Positions 1 to 9,571 of a stretch of DNA of 64,000 nucleotides are shown here, one piece after another. The translations under genes and the position numbers were made by a program. Position 1 is the stretch's first letter. Every line of letters starts with the position of its first letter. The stretch spans positions 1 to 64,000 of the forward strand of contig LLYS01000004.1 of the NCBI GenBank assembly GCA_002049495.1, given 5' to 3'. The notes beneath the pieces were generated by a model, which worked only from the letters and a program-made list of their open reading frames with translations, was not told the DNA's origin and did no database searches. The DNA comes from Epsilonproteobacteria bacterium tcs-49 (GTDB lineage Bacteria; Campylobacterota; Campylobacteria; Campylobacterales; Sulfurovaceae).

Positions 1-70
<70 letters not shown>

Positions 71-204
71 AATAGATTGTTCAATCTCTCAAAGTTATAA
101 ACGTTGTGTTTCTTAACTTATATCTTATTTAGTTGTCAAAGATCTCCAAAATCCCAACCTCTCGGTCACCATCTCGTAACCGTCCGTGTCATTTGGTAGG
201 CGAA

Positions 205-233
205 ATTATAGACAAATTCCCCTCCCTTGTCAA
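205..233 (-). promoter_or_regulatory. sigma70-type promoter of the rRNA operon
   Basis: Minus strand TTGACA-17 nt-TATAAT (228-233 and 205-210), upstream of 16S. Confidence 0.85.
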
Positions 234-291
234 GACCTTTTCCGCTAAAATCTGAAATTTATCGCAAATTTGTCTTTTTTTCTTATCTGAA

Positions 292-306
292 GCCCTGTTT
301 TAGGGC
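292..306 (-). terminator. short hairpin downstream of the pseudopilin gene, possible weak terminator
   Basis: GCCCT/AGGGC stem with 5-nt loop just after the stop of 323..910. Confidence 0.4.
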
Positions 307-322
307 AGTTGCAATTTGATGA

Positions 323-910
323 TTACTGTACGTAGGCGTACCCGGTTTCCTGGGTAATAATAATATTCATCGTTTCTCCGTCATTCGCGGTCAGGGTTAC
401 GTTGATATCTCCGCTGGCTAATTGGAGGTTATTGGAATAGTGCGGCCGTCCCAAATGGTCAAATACCACCTGTCTCGTTCCGTTGGAGTTTGTAAAATTC
501 ACGCTGACGCCGTATCGGGTTTCCAGATCCACGGCTTCCATCCGGTCATTGTCGCTAACCACGGCCGGCAAACCGCAGATAAACTTATTTGACAGCGGAT
601 CCCTTACGATCATATCGTTGGCATCGACCTGCGCATCGCCGTTCGTATCACTATATATAGAGTATGCGTTACTGTTTGCGGCGTTGTGGAACTGGATTCG
701 GTACCATCTGTTTCGGTAGTTTTGATCGGTAGGGTTGAATTGGTCATCCATCATTGCCAAGTGTTGGGCGTAACGGATATGAGAGAGTACTTGATCGGTT
801 GCTTCTATGAGATGATCCCTATTGAGTCGCTCCATCGTAAGCACTGAAAGGATACCTATGACCACGATAACAAATACCAACTCAATATAAGTAAATGCTC
901 TTTTGGCCAT
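323..910 (-). CDS. type IV pilin/type II secretion pseudopilin-like protein
   Basis: N-terminus MAKRAFTYIELVFVIVVIGILSVL is a prepilin cleavage/methylation motif. Confidence 0.85.
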   Translation of the reverse strand: MAKRAFTYIELVFVIVVIGILSVLTMERLNRDHLIEATDQVLSHIRYAQHLAMMDDQFNPTDQNYRNRWYRIQFHNAANSNAYSIYSDTNGDAQVDANDMIVRDPLSNKFICGLPAVVSDNDRMEAVDLETRYGVSVNFTNSNGTRQVVFDHLGRPHYSNNLQLASGDINVTLTANDGETMNIIITQETGYAYVQ

Positions 911-967
911 AATAATCCTCTCAAGCGGATAAAGTATAGCTGAAAAGGTTCAGCTATACTAATTATA

Positions 968-2782
968 TTATAATTTTTCCGCCTTTTCAACATCGTAAAG
1001 GATGTCGTCGAAGGGGTGTCGATACATCGGCATCGCCAATCGCTTCTCATCGAGGATGTGGCCGATAAAGCCGATAGAACGGCCGACGATAAAGAAGGCG
1101 TTGAGCGTACCGCTTTCGATAAACTCATCGATCTCCTCTTCACTGTAGCCAAGGGCTCTCCACATATCCACCATCAAGATCCCGATCGTTCCGTCAACGT
1201 TTAAGATCAGGTTCTCTTTTTTCGAAGTGGTCAGCGCTTCAACCGTTCTTGCGTAATCAAGCAGCGGTGTGCTCGGGAAGTGCTCTTTTGCGTAATCCAT
1301 CAAGCCCGTTACTCTCAAGTCGGGGTTTTTCAAGGATTTGATTCTGTGCCCGATACCGGGAATGGGAACCCCCTGCTTTTTCATATAGCCCAGGAACTCT
1401 TTGGGGCTCATATCGTTATCGTCGGCGTACTTGAAGTACTGCGCCGCACCGTCGATCGCTCCGCCGAATCTCGGACCGATAGTAAGCAAACCCGTTACCA
1501 AAGATTCCACCACGCTTTTTCCAGCTCGCGCCGTTACTTTTGCGTTGTGTGCTCCACTTACCGCCGGACCGTGGTCGGCAACGGTTTTCATCACCGTTTC
1601 GATAAAGTCCGTCGCCCACTTTGGATACTCTTTTTTAAACCACAGCAGCGATACCACGTCTCCGATGCTTTTACCCGTATCGGGCGTTGCCACGGAGCTG
1701 ATAGGATGACCCGCATATGTGGCTTCGTCGCCTCTGTCATCGGAAATGGTACAGATGAAGTTTTTGCTTCTTCTGACCTTTGGAACGGTATTGAGTTCCG
1801 GTTCCTCAATCTCCGTGATCGTTCCCTCGGCTTTGAGCTTCTCATACACCTCTTTGATCTTATTGGGCAGGTCGTTGAAACTCTCGGGTACATAGATACC
1901 CGCTTCGGCCATCGCTTTGTTTTTCGCTTCGGCGGTTTCTCTGTCGGCATTTGCGCTTGCCCCTGCGTGACCGAACTGTACGCCGCTATCGTAGTGCTTG
2001 GCGATCGTACCGATACACCATGCGATCACGGGTTTTGTGATCTTGCCGGATTTGATCGCTTCGATCACTTTGTACTCTTCGATACCCCCTACTTCACCAA
2101 GAAGCAGCATATATTTTACGTTGGGGTTTTCCTCCATACGAAGCAGGTTATCGATAAATACCGAACCTACGAATCTGTCACCGCCGATCGCTACGCCTTC
2201 GGCGATCCCGTCGGCGTTGATGGAGATGATGTTGGAAAGCTCGTTGAAAAGCCCTCCGGAACGGGTTACGAGTCCGCAGCTACCGGCTCTGTGCAGCTTG
2301 GAATTGACGATATTTTCGATAGTACCGCCCACGTTGGCGATCTTAAACGCCCCCGGAACGATCCCGCCTACGGTAGCAGGCCCGATAACGGTCACGTTTT
2401 TATCGCGCGCCGTCTGGTTCATCTTTCTTGCCAATCTTTCGGGAATCCCCTCTGCGGTGATCATGATCGTTTTGAACTGATCCATCGCAAGGGCATCCAT
2501 TGTTACGCTGTACGCCGTTCTGAACGACGCGAAGTTCAGCAGTACGTCCGCCTGCGGCTGCGCCGCTGCCGCTTCCTCCGTGGTTTTGTACAGAGGGATC
2601 ATAATTTCGTCGGCCCCGTAGAAAAACTTTTCAAACTTGTTGTTGCTTGTGGGAGCTACGATAGCAGCCACGGAGGGCTTTTCTCTTTTGATCGTATAAT
2701 CATAATCCAACATACGCTGGATAGCCGTTTTATTGTTGTTCCAAAAAATTGCTTGTGTATCTCTTGTGAATAGTTGTGCCAT
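968..2782 (-). CDS. aclA: ATP-citrate lyase, alpha subunit (citrate-binding/CoA-ligase half)
   Basis: 604 aa; succinyl-CoA-synthetase-like domain with GHAGASANADRETAEAKNKAM and citrate-synthase-like C-terminus (IPGIGHRIKSLKNPDLRV); 9 nt after aclB. Confidence 0.95.
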   Translation of the reverse strand: MAQLFTRDTQAIFWNNNKTAIQRMLDYDYTIKREKPSVAAIVAPTSNNKFEKFFYGADEIMIPLYKTTEEAAAAQPQADVLLNFASFRTAYSVTMDALAMDQFKTIMITAEGIPERLARKMNQTARDKNVTVIGPATVGGIVPGAFKIANVGGTIENIVNSKLHRAGSCGLVTRSGGLFNELSNIISINADGIAEGVAIGGDRFVGSVFIDNLLRMEENPNVKYMLLLGEVGGIEEYKVIEAIKSGKITKPVIAWCIGTIAKHYDSGVQFGHAGASANADRETAEAKNKAMAEAGIYVPESFNDLPNKIKEVYEKLKAEGTITEIEEPELNTVPKVRRSKNFICTISDDRGDEATYAGHPISSVATPDTGKSIGDVVSLLWFKKEYPKWATDFIETVMKTVADHGPAVSGAHNAKVTARAGKSVVESLVTGLLTIGPRFGGAIDGAAQYFKYADDNDMSPKEFLGYMKKQGVPIPGIGHRIKSLKNPDLRVTGLMDYAKEHFPSTPLLDYARTVEALTTSKKENLILNVDGTIGILMVDMWRALGYSEEEIDEFIESGTLNAFFIVGRSIGFIGHILDEKRLAMPMYRHPFDDILYDVEKAEKL

Positions 2783-2791
2783 TTTTTCCCC

Positions 2792-4129
2792 TTACTTCTC
2801 TAGTGCCATTCTTACGATATCGGTTACGTGCGTTTCGGGCCCGTATACTTCGATATCCAGTCCCAATCTGTCCGCAGCTTCTTTGATGTCTTTCAAACCT
2901 TTTTCATAGTTTGGTCCACCACGCCGTACGTAGATTTTCACACCGACCTCTTTCATCTTGTCCGCATACTCTTCAAACGCCTGGATGATTCCGGTAAAGG
3001 TTTTCGCTACGTCGGTAAAGTTCGCGATCGCACCCCCGATAATGAGGATCTTATCGCGCCCCTGCGCATCTTTTTTGCGCGTCATCAGATCAAGCAGCGT
3101 TTCCGCGTAGAACTTCGTCTCTCCCGTCGTGGGACCGCCGCTGTACTCTCCGTAGTTGGCAAGGTCGTCGATACCCGCAAAATCCGCGATCGTATCGGCA
3201 TAGACCACCGATGCGCCGCCGCCGGCTACCATGGTCCAGATACGTGCATCGGGCTTGAGTACCGTCAATTTCAAACTCGCGCCCGTTTTGGCGTCCGCTT
3301 CCTCCACCGCGATCTCTTCGGGGGATTTGTTCTCCATACCAAAGGCAGTAGGATAATCCACGTCGCCCCACTCCTCGCTCATCATGAAGCCCGCGGTATC
3401 GTCAAGTTTTGCCACCATATCGAGCAGTTCGATCTTGTTGCCCTGCATAACAAAGGGGTTGATCTCAAGGTAAGCAAAGTTTAACTCCCTATAGGCTTTG
3501 AAAAAACCGATCGCGAATTTCGCGAAGTTTTCCTTATCGCCCGCAGCTACGTCGCCGGGAACGTTTGCTTTGATCTTTTCCGCGATCTCCTCTTCGGTTG
3601 CGGTGATCGGGAAAGCCAGCTCTGTTACTTTCTCATCCCAACCCTCTTCAACTTCCATACCGCCTTCGGCAGAAAGGTAAAGTACGTCATCGTCGCCCAC
3701 GCATGTCGCGGAGATATAGTACTCCTCCTCCTGGCTATGCGGCGTGAAGGGTTCGACGACGAAGTGTGTCAAGTAATCCTCTTTGGGTTCACCGGTCGGA
3801 GTATCCCCGTCAAAGCTGAAGTAGACTTTCTGCTTGCCGTCGGCTTTTTCATCGATCCATGAAGCGGCTTTGTCCAGGCTCACGTCTCCGGGCTTTTGAT
3901 CTTTAAATAGAACAAGTCCGTTCTTTCCCCGTTTGCCGAAAAGCATATCGGGCTTTGCAACCAGTGCTTTCTCACCGAGCCATTTGTTCTCTTTTGCTTT
4001 CTCCCGTAATTCACTTCCGTTTTGCACCATTACGGTTTCATACGCATAGGTGAAGTCGGGAAAGTATTTGTCCCAATGCTTCGCTAAAATCGTTTTAGCA
4101 TCAAATTCACGAATCGCTTTTTGTGCCAT
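2792..4129 (-). CDS. aclB: ATP-citrate lyase, beta subunit
   Basis: 445 aa, ATP-grasp/SucC-like protein directly upstream of aclA. Confidence 0.95.
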   Translation of the reverse strand: MAQKAIREFDAKTILAKHWDKYFPDFTYAYETVMVQNGSELREKAKENKWLGEKALVAKPDMLFGKRGKNGLVLFKDQKPGDVSLDKAASWIDEKADGKQKVYFSFDGDTPTGEPKEDYLTHFVVEPFTPHSQEEEYYISATCVGDDDVLYLSAEGGMEVEEGWDEKVTELAFPITATEEEIAEKIKANVPGDVAAGDKENFAKFAIGFFKAYRELNFAYLEINPFVMQGNKIELLDMVAKLDDTAGFMMSEEWGDVDYPTAFGMENKSPEEIAVEEADAKTGASLKLTVLKPDARIWTMVAGGGASVVYADTIADFAGIDDLANYGEYSGGPTTGETKFYAETLLDLMTRKKDAQGRDKILIIGGAIANFTDVAKTFTGIIQAFEEYADKMKEVGVKIYVRRGGPNYEKGLKDIKEAADRLGLDIEVYGPETHVTDIVRMALEK

Positions 4130-4292
4130 TGTTTCTCCTACTGATAAATTTCACGTTTATTTTAGTCGCTATTGTCGTAACGCCAAAGAAAAGAGTACAT
4201 ATGTTACAGATATACTCTTTAAATGTGTTATTTCATATTTATTGTATCGAAGAAATCGTGCAAATGTTACTATTTTGCTACGTTTTTTTACT

Positions 4293-5450
4293 CTAATAGG
4301 CAAAAGTGTTTATTTTAGAAACATATTTTGTACCAAAATACATATTTTCATAATATACATCTATTTTTTTCGTATCCTGCAACGGGTAACTGTGTAATAT
4401 ATACTCACTGCAGCGTTCGATGCCGTAGTACCGCAACTGGTACTGCAATTTTTTTGAAGAGGTGTGTACACAGGGGATTCTGTTCTCTTTCAACGCTTCA
4501 GATAGCGCTTTGGGTTGATAGAAGCGGAAAGCAAAATGGTTTTTAGGCTCGATAAAATGAAAAAGCACCTTATGCTGCAGCAAAAGGGCGCTATTGATCA
4601 CCAAGGTAACAAAGATAAACAGAAACATCCGCTTATATCTTTTGCGAAACTCCCGCAGCCGTACCCGGTAACTGCGGGAAAAAACCTGTACCGTGATCAC
4701 GATCGCCACCACCACAAAGGGAGCGAACTGTTCGATACTGATATATTGCCTAAAAGACAGAAGCATCGAAAGCAGCAGGGAGATTACGGCTATAAACCAC
4801 ATGATATCGATTTTTCTATCCAAAGCACTGCGGTAGAGGGAGTACAGAAAGTATAGAAAAACCAAAGGGGAAAAAACCACGGCGTAAAGCCCGAAAAGCT
4901 CGACGAAATGCCCGCTGGGTCGCCCCTCGACGGCGTAACCGTATACATACATCCCCACGCTGAAAAGCAGCAAGGAGGTAACGATCAGATACTCTTTGCG
5001 GCGGTAGATCGCATAGAAAAACAGGGAAAAGAAAAAGATAACGGAGGTTTGGTGGACGAAAAAAAGCAGCAGCAACATAGCGATCTGCAGCGGTTTGTGC
5101 CCGTGTTTATACGCAAGCAGGAAGCTCAAAACCGCAAAGATCCCCAAAGAGGATTGATCGGCCAGGATCGCGCTGCTGACGATGCCCGGTAGCAGCATAA
5201 ACATCGACAGCGCCACATAGCGGTCGCTGTGGCTTTCAAGATAAAACTTGCTGAGTTTGTAAAAAAGGATAAAATTGACCGTGCTTAGCAGTAAAAAAGG
5301 CAACCGCTCATTGCCTTCAAAAAGATGCATCAGGTAGTGCACCGCATCGGTTTTTTCATAATAATACACCACTTCCGAGGGCCCGATCGGCATCGTCTGG
5401 GAAACATACACGATGCAAAGGTAGGTCAGAAGGGCGATATATCTATACAT
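4293..5450 (-). CDS. polytopic membrane protein (EpsG/glycosyltransferase-like topology), function unknown
   Basis: 385 aa, many hydrophobic segments plus soluble C-terminus; start overlaps the trpG stop (TAATG). Confidence 0.6.
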   Translation of the reverse strand: MYRYIALLTYLCIVYVSQTMPIGPSEVVYYYEKTDAVHYLMHLFEGNERLPFLLLSTVNFILFYKLSKFYLESHSDRYVALSMFMLLPGIVSSAILADQSSLGIFAVLSFLLAYKHGHKPLQIAMLLLLFFVHQTSVIFFFSLFFYAIYRRKEYLIVTSLLLFSVGMYVYGYAVEGRPSGHFVELFGLYAVVFSPLVFLYFLYSLYRSALDRKIDIMWFIAVISLLLSMLLSFRQYISIEQFAPFVVVAIVITVQVFSRSYRVRLREFRKRYKRMFLFIFVTLVINSALLLQHKVLFHFIEPKNHFAFRFYQPKALSEALKENRIPCVHTSSKKLQYQLRYYGIERCSEYILHSYPLQDTKKIDVYYENMYFGTKYVSKINTFAY

Positions 5451-6004
5451 TAGCTTTTCAAAAAGTTGTCGATGATCTTTTTACCGTGTTCGCTCATGAT
5501 CGACTCGGGGTGAAACTGGATGCCGTATACGGGTTTGTCCTCAATCTCCAAAGACATAATTTCGTGATCATCCGTACTGTGTGAAGTTACGATCACCTCT
5601 TTGGGCAAATCTTCTCTTTCCACGACAAGGGAGTGGTATCGGGTGGCGCGAAACTCCTCGGGGAGATCTTGAAACACCGCCGTGGGTCGATCGCGGTGAA
5701 TCCGGGACGTTTTACCGTGCATCATGTTTTTTGCGCGGACCACCCTGGCTCCATACGCCTGCGCGATGGTTTGATGCCCCAGGCAGATACCTAAAATTGG
5801 AGTCTCGAGCTTTTCTACCACCTCCAGGCAAACCCCCGCTTCATTGGGCGTAGCCGGTCCCGGGGAGAGGATAATCTTTTCAGGTTCCAACGCTTTGATC
5901 TGCTCGACGGTGAGCTCGTCGTTTCGGATCACTTTCAAATCAGCTCCCAATTCCAGGCAGTACTGCACGATGTTATAGGTAAAACTGTCATAGTTGTCAA
6001 TCAT
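5450..6004 (-). CDS. trpG: anthranilate/aminodeoxychorismate synthase glutamine amidotransferase subunit
   Basis: MIDNYDSFTYNIVQYCLELGA, GICLGHQ and QFHPESI class I amidotransferase motifs; ORF opens at 6031, internal ATG preferred. Confidence 0.9.
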   Translation of the reverse strand: MIDNYDSFTYNIVQYCLELGADLKVIRNDELTVEQIKALEPEKIILSPGPATPNEAGVCLEVVEKLETPILGICLGHQTIAQAYGARVVRAKNMMHGKTSRIHRDRPTAVFQDLPEEFRATRYHSLVVEREDLPKEVIVTSHSTDDHEIMSLEIEDKPVYGIQFHPESIMSEHGKKIIDNFLKS

Positions 6005-6108
6005 TAAAATCAATTCTGTATTCCTTCGCACACTCCGCCACAGCGGTTGTGTTTGTTACAATTATTATAACAAAACTATCTTCACTTTAATTTCCCGGAA
6101 TGCTTGAC

Positions 6109-6122
6109 TTGATCCATATCAT
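6109..6122 (+). promoter_or_regulatory. FNR/CRP-family-like operator TTGAT-CCAT-ATCAT
   Basis: 9 of 10 match to TTGAT-N4-ATCAA; centre ~41.5 bp upstream of the start predicted from TACAAT (6145-6150). Confidence 0.6.
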
Positions 6123-6178
6123 GTTAAAAATAACAAAAAGCACCTACAATGCAGTTATATTTCCAGAAAGGTCTGTTC

Positions 6179-6598
6179 ATGCTATACGTTACGATACATC
6201 TTATCCATATCATCTCGGTTTTTATCTACGGCGGGTTTCTTTTTACCGACAATCTTTTTTTTGCGAAGATGCGCCGTAATATGAACGGTTCGGAATATAT
6301 GAAGGTTCGGGAAGTGTTCATGTCCCACGTTCGCAAAGTGGTTCCGTGGAGTTTACTGATCGCCGTGGGAAGCGGTTTGTATCTCTTTGCGCAAAATTTC
6401 GGCGTCATCACCGAGGAGGGATTAAGCAATTTTCAAATCATGCTCTGCGTAAAAGCGTTTTTGGGGTTGTGGCTGGGCTTTCGCGGGATCGCCCAAAAGT
6501 TTTTCGGGATCGATCCGCTTGTGTTTAAAAGCCACCTGTTTCCGTTTATTCTCGTCGTAATCGTCATCATCCTTTCACAGATAATGTTTTACGTTTAA
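6179..6598 (+). CDS. small multi-TM membrane protein (CopD/HemJ-like architecture), function unknown
   Basis: MLYVTIHLIHIISVFIYGG with about four hydrophobic segments; ORF opens at 6149 but AAAGG lies before ATG 6179. Confidence 0.6.
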   Translation: MLYVTIHLIHIISVFIYGGFLFTDNLFFAKMRRNMNGSEYMKVREVFMSHVRKVVPWSLLIAVGSGLYLFAQNFGVITEEGLSNFQIMLCVKAFLGLWLGFRGIAQKFFGIDPLVFKSHLFPFILVVIVIILSQIMFYV

Positions 6599-6600
6599 AA

Positions 6601-7473
6601 CTACTTGCCGAGGGCCTTTGTCACCGCTTTGCCGATCTCGGCGGGACTGACGACGACGGTAACACCCGCTGCTTCGAGGGCATCCATCTTCTCTTTCGCC
6701 GTTCCCGCACTGCCGCTGACGATCGCGCCGGCGTGGCCCATACGTTTACCCTTGGGCGCCGTTTGCCCCGCGATAAACGCGACGACGGGTTTGGAGATAT
6801 TTTCTTTGATAAACTTCGCCGCCTGGATCTCAAGATCGCCGCCGATTTCGCCGATCATGACGATCGCTTCGGTTTCCGGGTCGTTTTCAAACATAGGCAG
6901 CAGCTGCTTGTAGGAAAGTCCGATGATAGGATCACCGCCGATACCTACGGCCGTGGAGATGCCGTAACCCTCCTGTACGACCTGGTTGGACGCTTCATAG
7001 GTCAGCGTTCCCGATTTGGAGATCAAGCCCACGTTCCCCTTTTTGAAGATCGATCCGGGCATGATCCCGATCTTGCACTCCTCGGAAGTGATGATCCCCG
7101 GGCAGTTCGGGCCGATGGTTTTCATACCGTGTTTTACCGCGTACGCTTTCGCCGCTTGCATATCCTTCACCGGCGCACCCTCGGTAATGATAACGGCCAG
7201 TTCGATCCCAGCGTCCGCCGCTTCCATAACCGCGTCAGCTACAAATACCGGCGGAACGAAGATCATACTCACCGTAGCGCCCGTTTGCTTCACCGCATCC
7301 TCTACAGTATTGAAAACCGGCTTGCCCAGATGCTCCTGCCCGCCTTTGTTGGGCGTCACGCCGCCGACGATCTGCGTTCCGTAATCCAAACACTGCTCGG
7401 CATGGAACGTTCCCTCTTTACCGGTAAAACCCTGTACAATTACTTTCGTATCTTTATTTACTAAGATTGACAT
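6601..7473 (-). CDS. sucD: succinyl-CoA synthetase (ADP-forming) alpha subunit
   Basis: 290 aa; [21 protein letters not shown] and GHAGAIVSG motifs. Confidence 0.97.
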   Translation of the reverse strand: MSILVNKDTKVIVQGFTGKEGTFHAEQCLDYGTQIVGGVTPNKGGQEHLGKPVFNTVEDAVKQTGATVSMIFVPPVFVADAVMEAADAGIELAVIITEGAPVKDMQAAKAYAVKHGMKTIGPNCPGIITSEECKIGIMPGSIFKKGNVGLISKSGTLTYEASNQVVQEGYGISTAVGIGGDPIIGLSYKQLLPMFENDPETEAIVMIGEIGGDLEIQAAKFIKENISKPVVAFIAGQTAPKGKRMGHAGAIVSGSAGTAKEKMDALEAAGVTVVVSPAEIGKAVTKALGK

Positions 7474-7485
7474 CTACACTCCCTC

Positions 7486-8649
7486 TTATTTCGCTGCTTC
7501 TACAGCTTTTTTCGCACCGTCTTCCAGGTCGGTCGCCGCGATGATATTCTCGATTCCGGAATTGTTCAAAATTTCCGCGGCTTCTTTTGCGTTGGTTCCG
7601 TCAAGGCGTACAACGACGGGGACATCCACTTTCGTGATTTTCGTCGCTTCAAGGATGCCGTTTGCGACTCTGTCGCACCGTACGATCCCGCCGAAGATGT
7701 TGACAAAGATCGATTTGACGTTTGCATCTTTTAAAATGATTTCAAAACCTTTCGCAACCGTCTCGGGATTCGCTCCGCCGCCCACGTCAAGGAAGTTTGC
7801 GGGCTCGCCGCCGACGTAGTTGATCGTATCCATGGTACCCATCGCCAACCCGGCACCGTTTACCATACAGCCGACGTTACCGTCGAGGTTGACGTAGCTC
7901 AAGCCGTATTCTCCCGCTTCCATCTCGTCGGGATCCTCTTCGCTGGTGTCGCGCATCGCTTCAATCTCGGGGTGTCTGCCCAGGGCGTTATCGTCAAAGC
8001 CCATTTTCGCGTCAAGGGCGATAAAAGCCCCCTCACCGGTTTTGACCAAAGGGTTGATCTCGATAAGTTCCGCGTCGTTATCCATATACACGTCATATAA
8101 AGCTTTTGCGAATTTAAAGAAATGTTTCTGCTCCGTTTTGTCCAGCTCCAACCCAAACGCCAGCTTTCTCGCGTGAAACGCTTGAAACCCGATCGCGGGA
8201 TCGATAGCGACTTTGATGATCTTTTCGGGGGTCTTTGCGGCGACCTCCTCGATCTCCATACCGCCCTCCGTAGAAGCCATCATCACGGGCATCTCTTTGG
8301 CACGGTCAAGAACCATCCCGAGATAAAGTTCATCTTTGATATCCGCACCGTCTTCGATATAAATCTTTTGAACCAGTTTTCCCTCGGGCCCGGTTTGGTG
8401 CGTTACCAGCTGCATCCCCAGAATTTCGTCTGCGTACTGCTTGACTTCATCCATGCTTTTGGCAAGCTTTACCCCGCCGCCGAGACCGCGGCCTCCGGCG
8501 TGGATCTGCGCTTTGACGACCCAGATGGGTCCGCCGAGCTCCTCTGCGTTTGCGACGGCTTCATCGACGCTGAACGCTACCTTTCCCTTGGGAGTGGGAA
8601 CACCGTATTTTTTAAAAATCTCTTTCGCTTGATACTCATGTATATTCAA
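7486..8649 (-). CDS. sucC: succinyl-CoA synthetase beta subunit
   Basis: [28 protein letters not shown] start at 8649 with AGGAG upstream (ORF runs to 8715). Confidence 0.95.
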   Translation of the reverse strand: MNIHEYQAKEIFKKYGVPTPKGKVAFSVDEAVANAEELGGPIWVVKAQIHAGGRGLGGGVKLAKSMDEVKQYADEILGMQLVTHQTGPEGKLVQKIYIEDGADIKDELYLGMVLDRAKEMPVMMASTEGGMEIEEVAAKTPEKIIKVAIDPAIGFQAFHARKLAFGLELDKTEQKHFFKFAKALYDVYMDNDAELIEINPLVKTGEGAFIALDAKMGFDDNALGRHPEIEAMRDTSEEDPDEMEAGEYGLSYVNLDGNVGCMVNGAGLAMGTMDTINYVGGEPANFLDVGGGANPETVAKGFEIILKDANVKSIFVNIFGGIVRCDRVANGILEATKITKVDVPVVVRLDGTNAKEAAEILNNSGIENIIAATDLEDGAKKAVEAAK

Positions 8650-8679
8650 ATCTAGCTCCTCACGATTAACATTAGATAA

Positions 8680-8801
8680 ATTATAGCAACTTCTCCGCAC
8701 AATCCGTGTACGCAAGGTTACATTTTGAGTTTTTTTCTTGCTTTATGTGTATATTTTACACATTTATGGTTAATACCGTTTATTTTATGTTACATTTTGA
8801 G
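8680..8801 (-). promoter_or_regulatory. sucCD upstream region: -10 TATAAT (8680-8685) plus two copies of CTCAAAATGTAAC (8717-8729, 8789-8801)
   Basis: Exact 13-bp direct repeat; each copy lies 29-30 nt upstream of a -10-like hexamer. Confidence 0.6.
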
Positions 8802-8805
8802 ACAC

Positions 8806-9504
8806 CTAAGGCGCCAACATTATCACTCCCGCAAACCTTCCGGCCTTTTCCTTCTCTTTTCTGTAGGAGAAATAGGTATTTTCGCCACACTTTGTACAGT
8901 GGGGCTGAACCGTTATCTGCTCTTTTAAAACGCCGCTTTGCAGCAGTTGTTGGCGGTTTATGCCTTGAAGGTCGATATTTCTCCCCTCTACGAACTTTTC
9001 CGAATAACTTTTTGTAACGATATCCGCCATCTGTTGTGAAACTTCGTAACAGCACCGGTGGATAGAAGCACCCATAAAAACCTGCAGATCTTTCGGATTT
9101 GTCCCGAACTCCCTTTGCATCGCCGCAACCGTTTGGGCCCCGATATTTAAAAATGTTCCGTTTCTTCCCGCATGAACCGCGGCGATCGCTCCGGCTCCGG
9201 GATCGAAAAAGAGCATCGGAACGCAATCGGCTACGAGTACGGTCAGCGCGACACCGGAGAGGTTTGTGACAAGTGCGTCACAGCGTGCCGTACCGTACTT
9301 TCGCGTCACCCGGACCACCCCGTTGCCGTGGATCTGGTGCATCATCGTCAAAGAGCCGCTTTGAACCCCGAATCGCTGGGCAAGAGCAGCCCTATTGCGG
9401 GCAGCTTGCCCGGAACCGACTTGCGGCGTCGGTGCCATGGACCCCTCTTTTGCGGTTGTAAGGTGGGCTTTTACTCGGTGGGAGTTGAAAATTTTCATGC
9501 GCAA
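8806..9504 (-). CDS. pgeF: laccase-domain/YfiH family protein (peptidoglycan editing factor-like)
   Basis: 232 aa; HQIHGNGV, ADCVPMLFFDP, AAVHAGRNGTF motifs. Confidence 0.85.
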   Translation of the reverse strand: MRMKIFNSHRVKAHLTTAKEGSMAPTPQVGSGQAARNRAALAQRFGVQSGSLTMMHQIHGNGVVRVTRKYGTARCDALVTNLSGVALTVLVADCVPMLFFDPGAGAIAAVHAGRNGTFLNIGAQTVAAMQREFGTNPKDLQVFMGASIHRCCYEVSQQMADIVTKSYSEKFVEGRNIDLQGINRQQLLQSGVLKEQITVQPHCTKCGENTYFSYRKEKEKAGRFAGVIMLAP

Positions 9505-9571
9505 TTATAGCGAAAAATTGCTTGAGAAGTGCTGGTTTCGGGGCCTTGTGGAAAATGGCCCCGGGAAGGCT

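Noticed and set aside
1280-2773. Long plus-strand ORF antisense to aclA (also 12917-14317, 40323-41597, 52048-53319)
   Set aside because: Each lies fully opposite a well-supported gene and reads as low-similarity translation; long antisense ORFs arise from codon bias.
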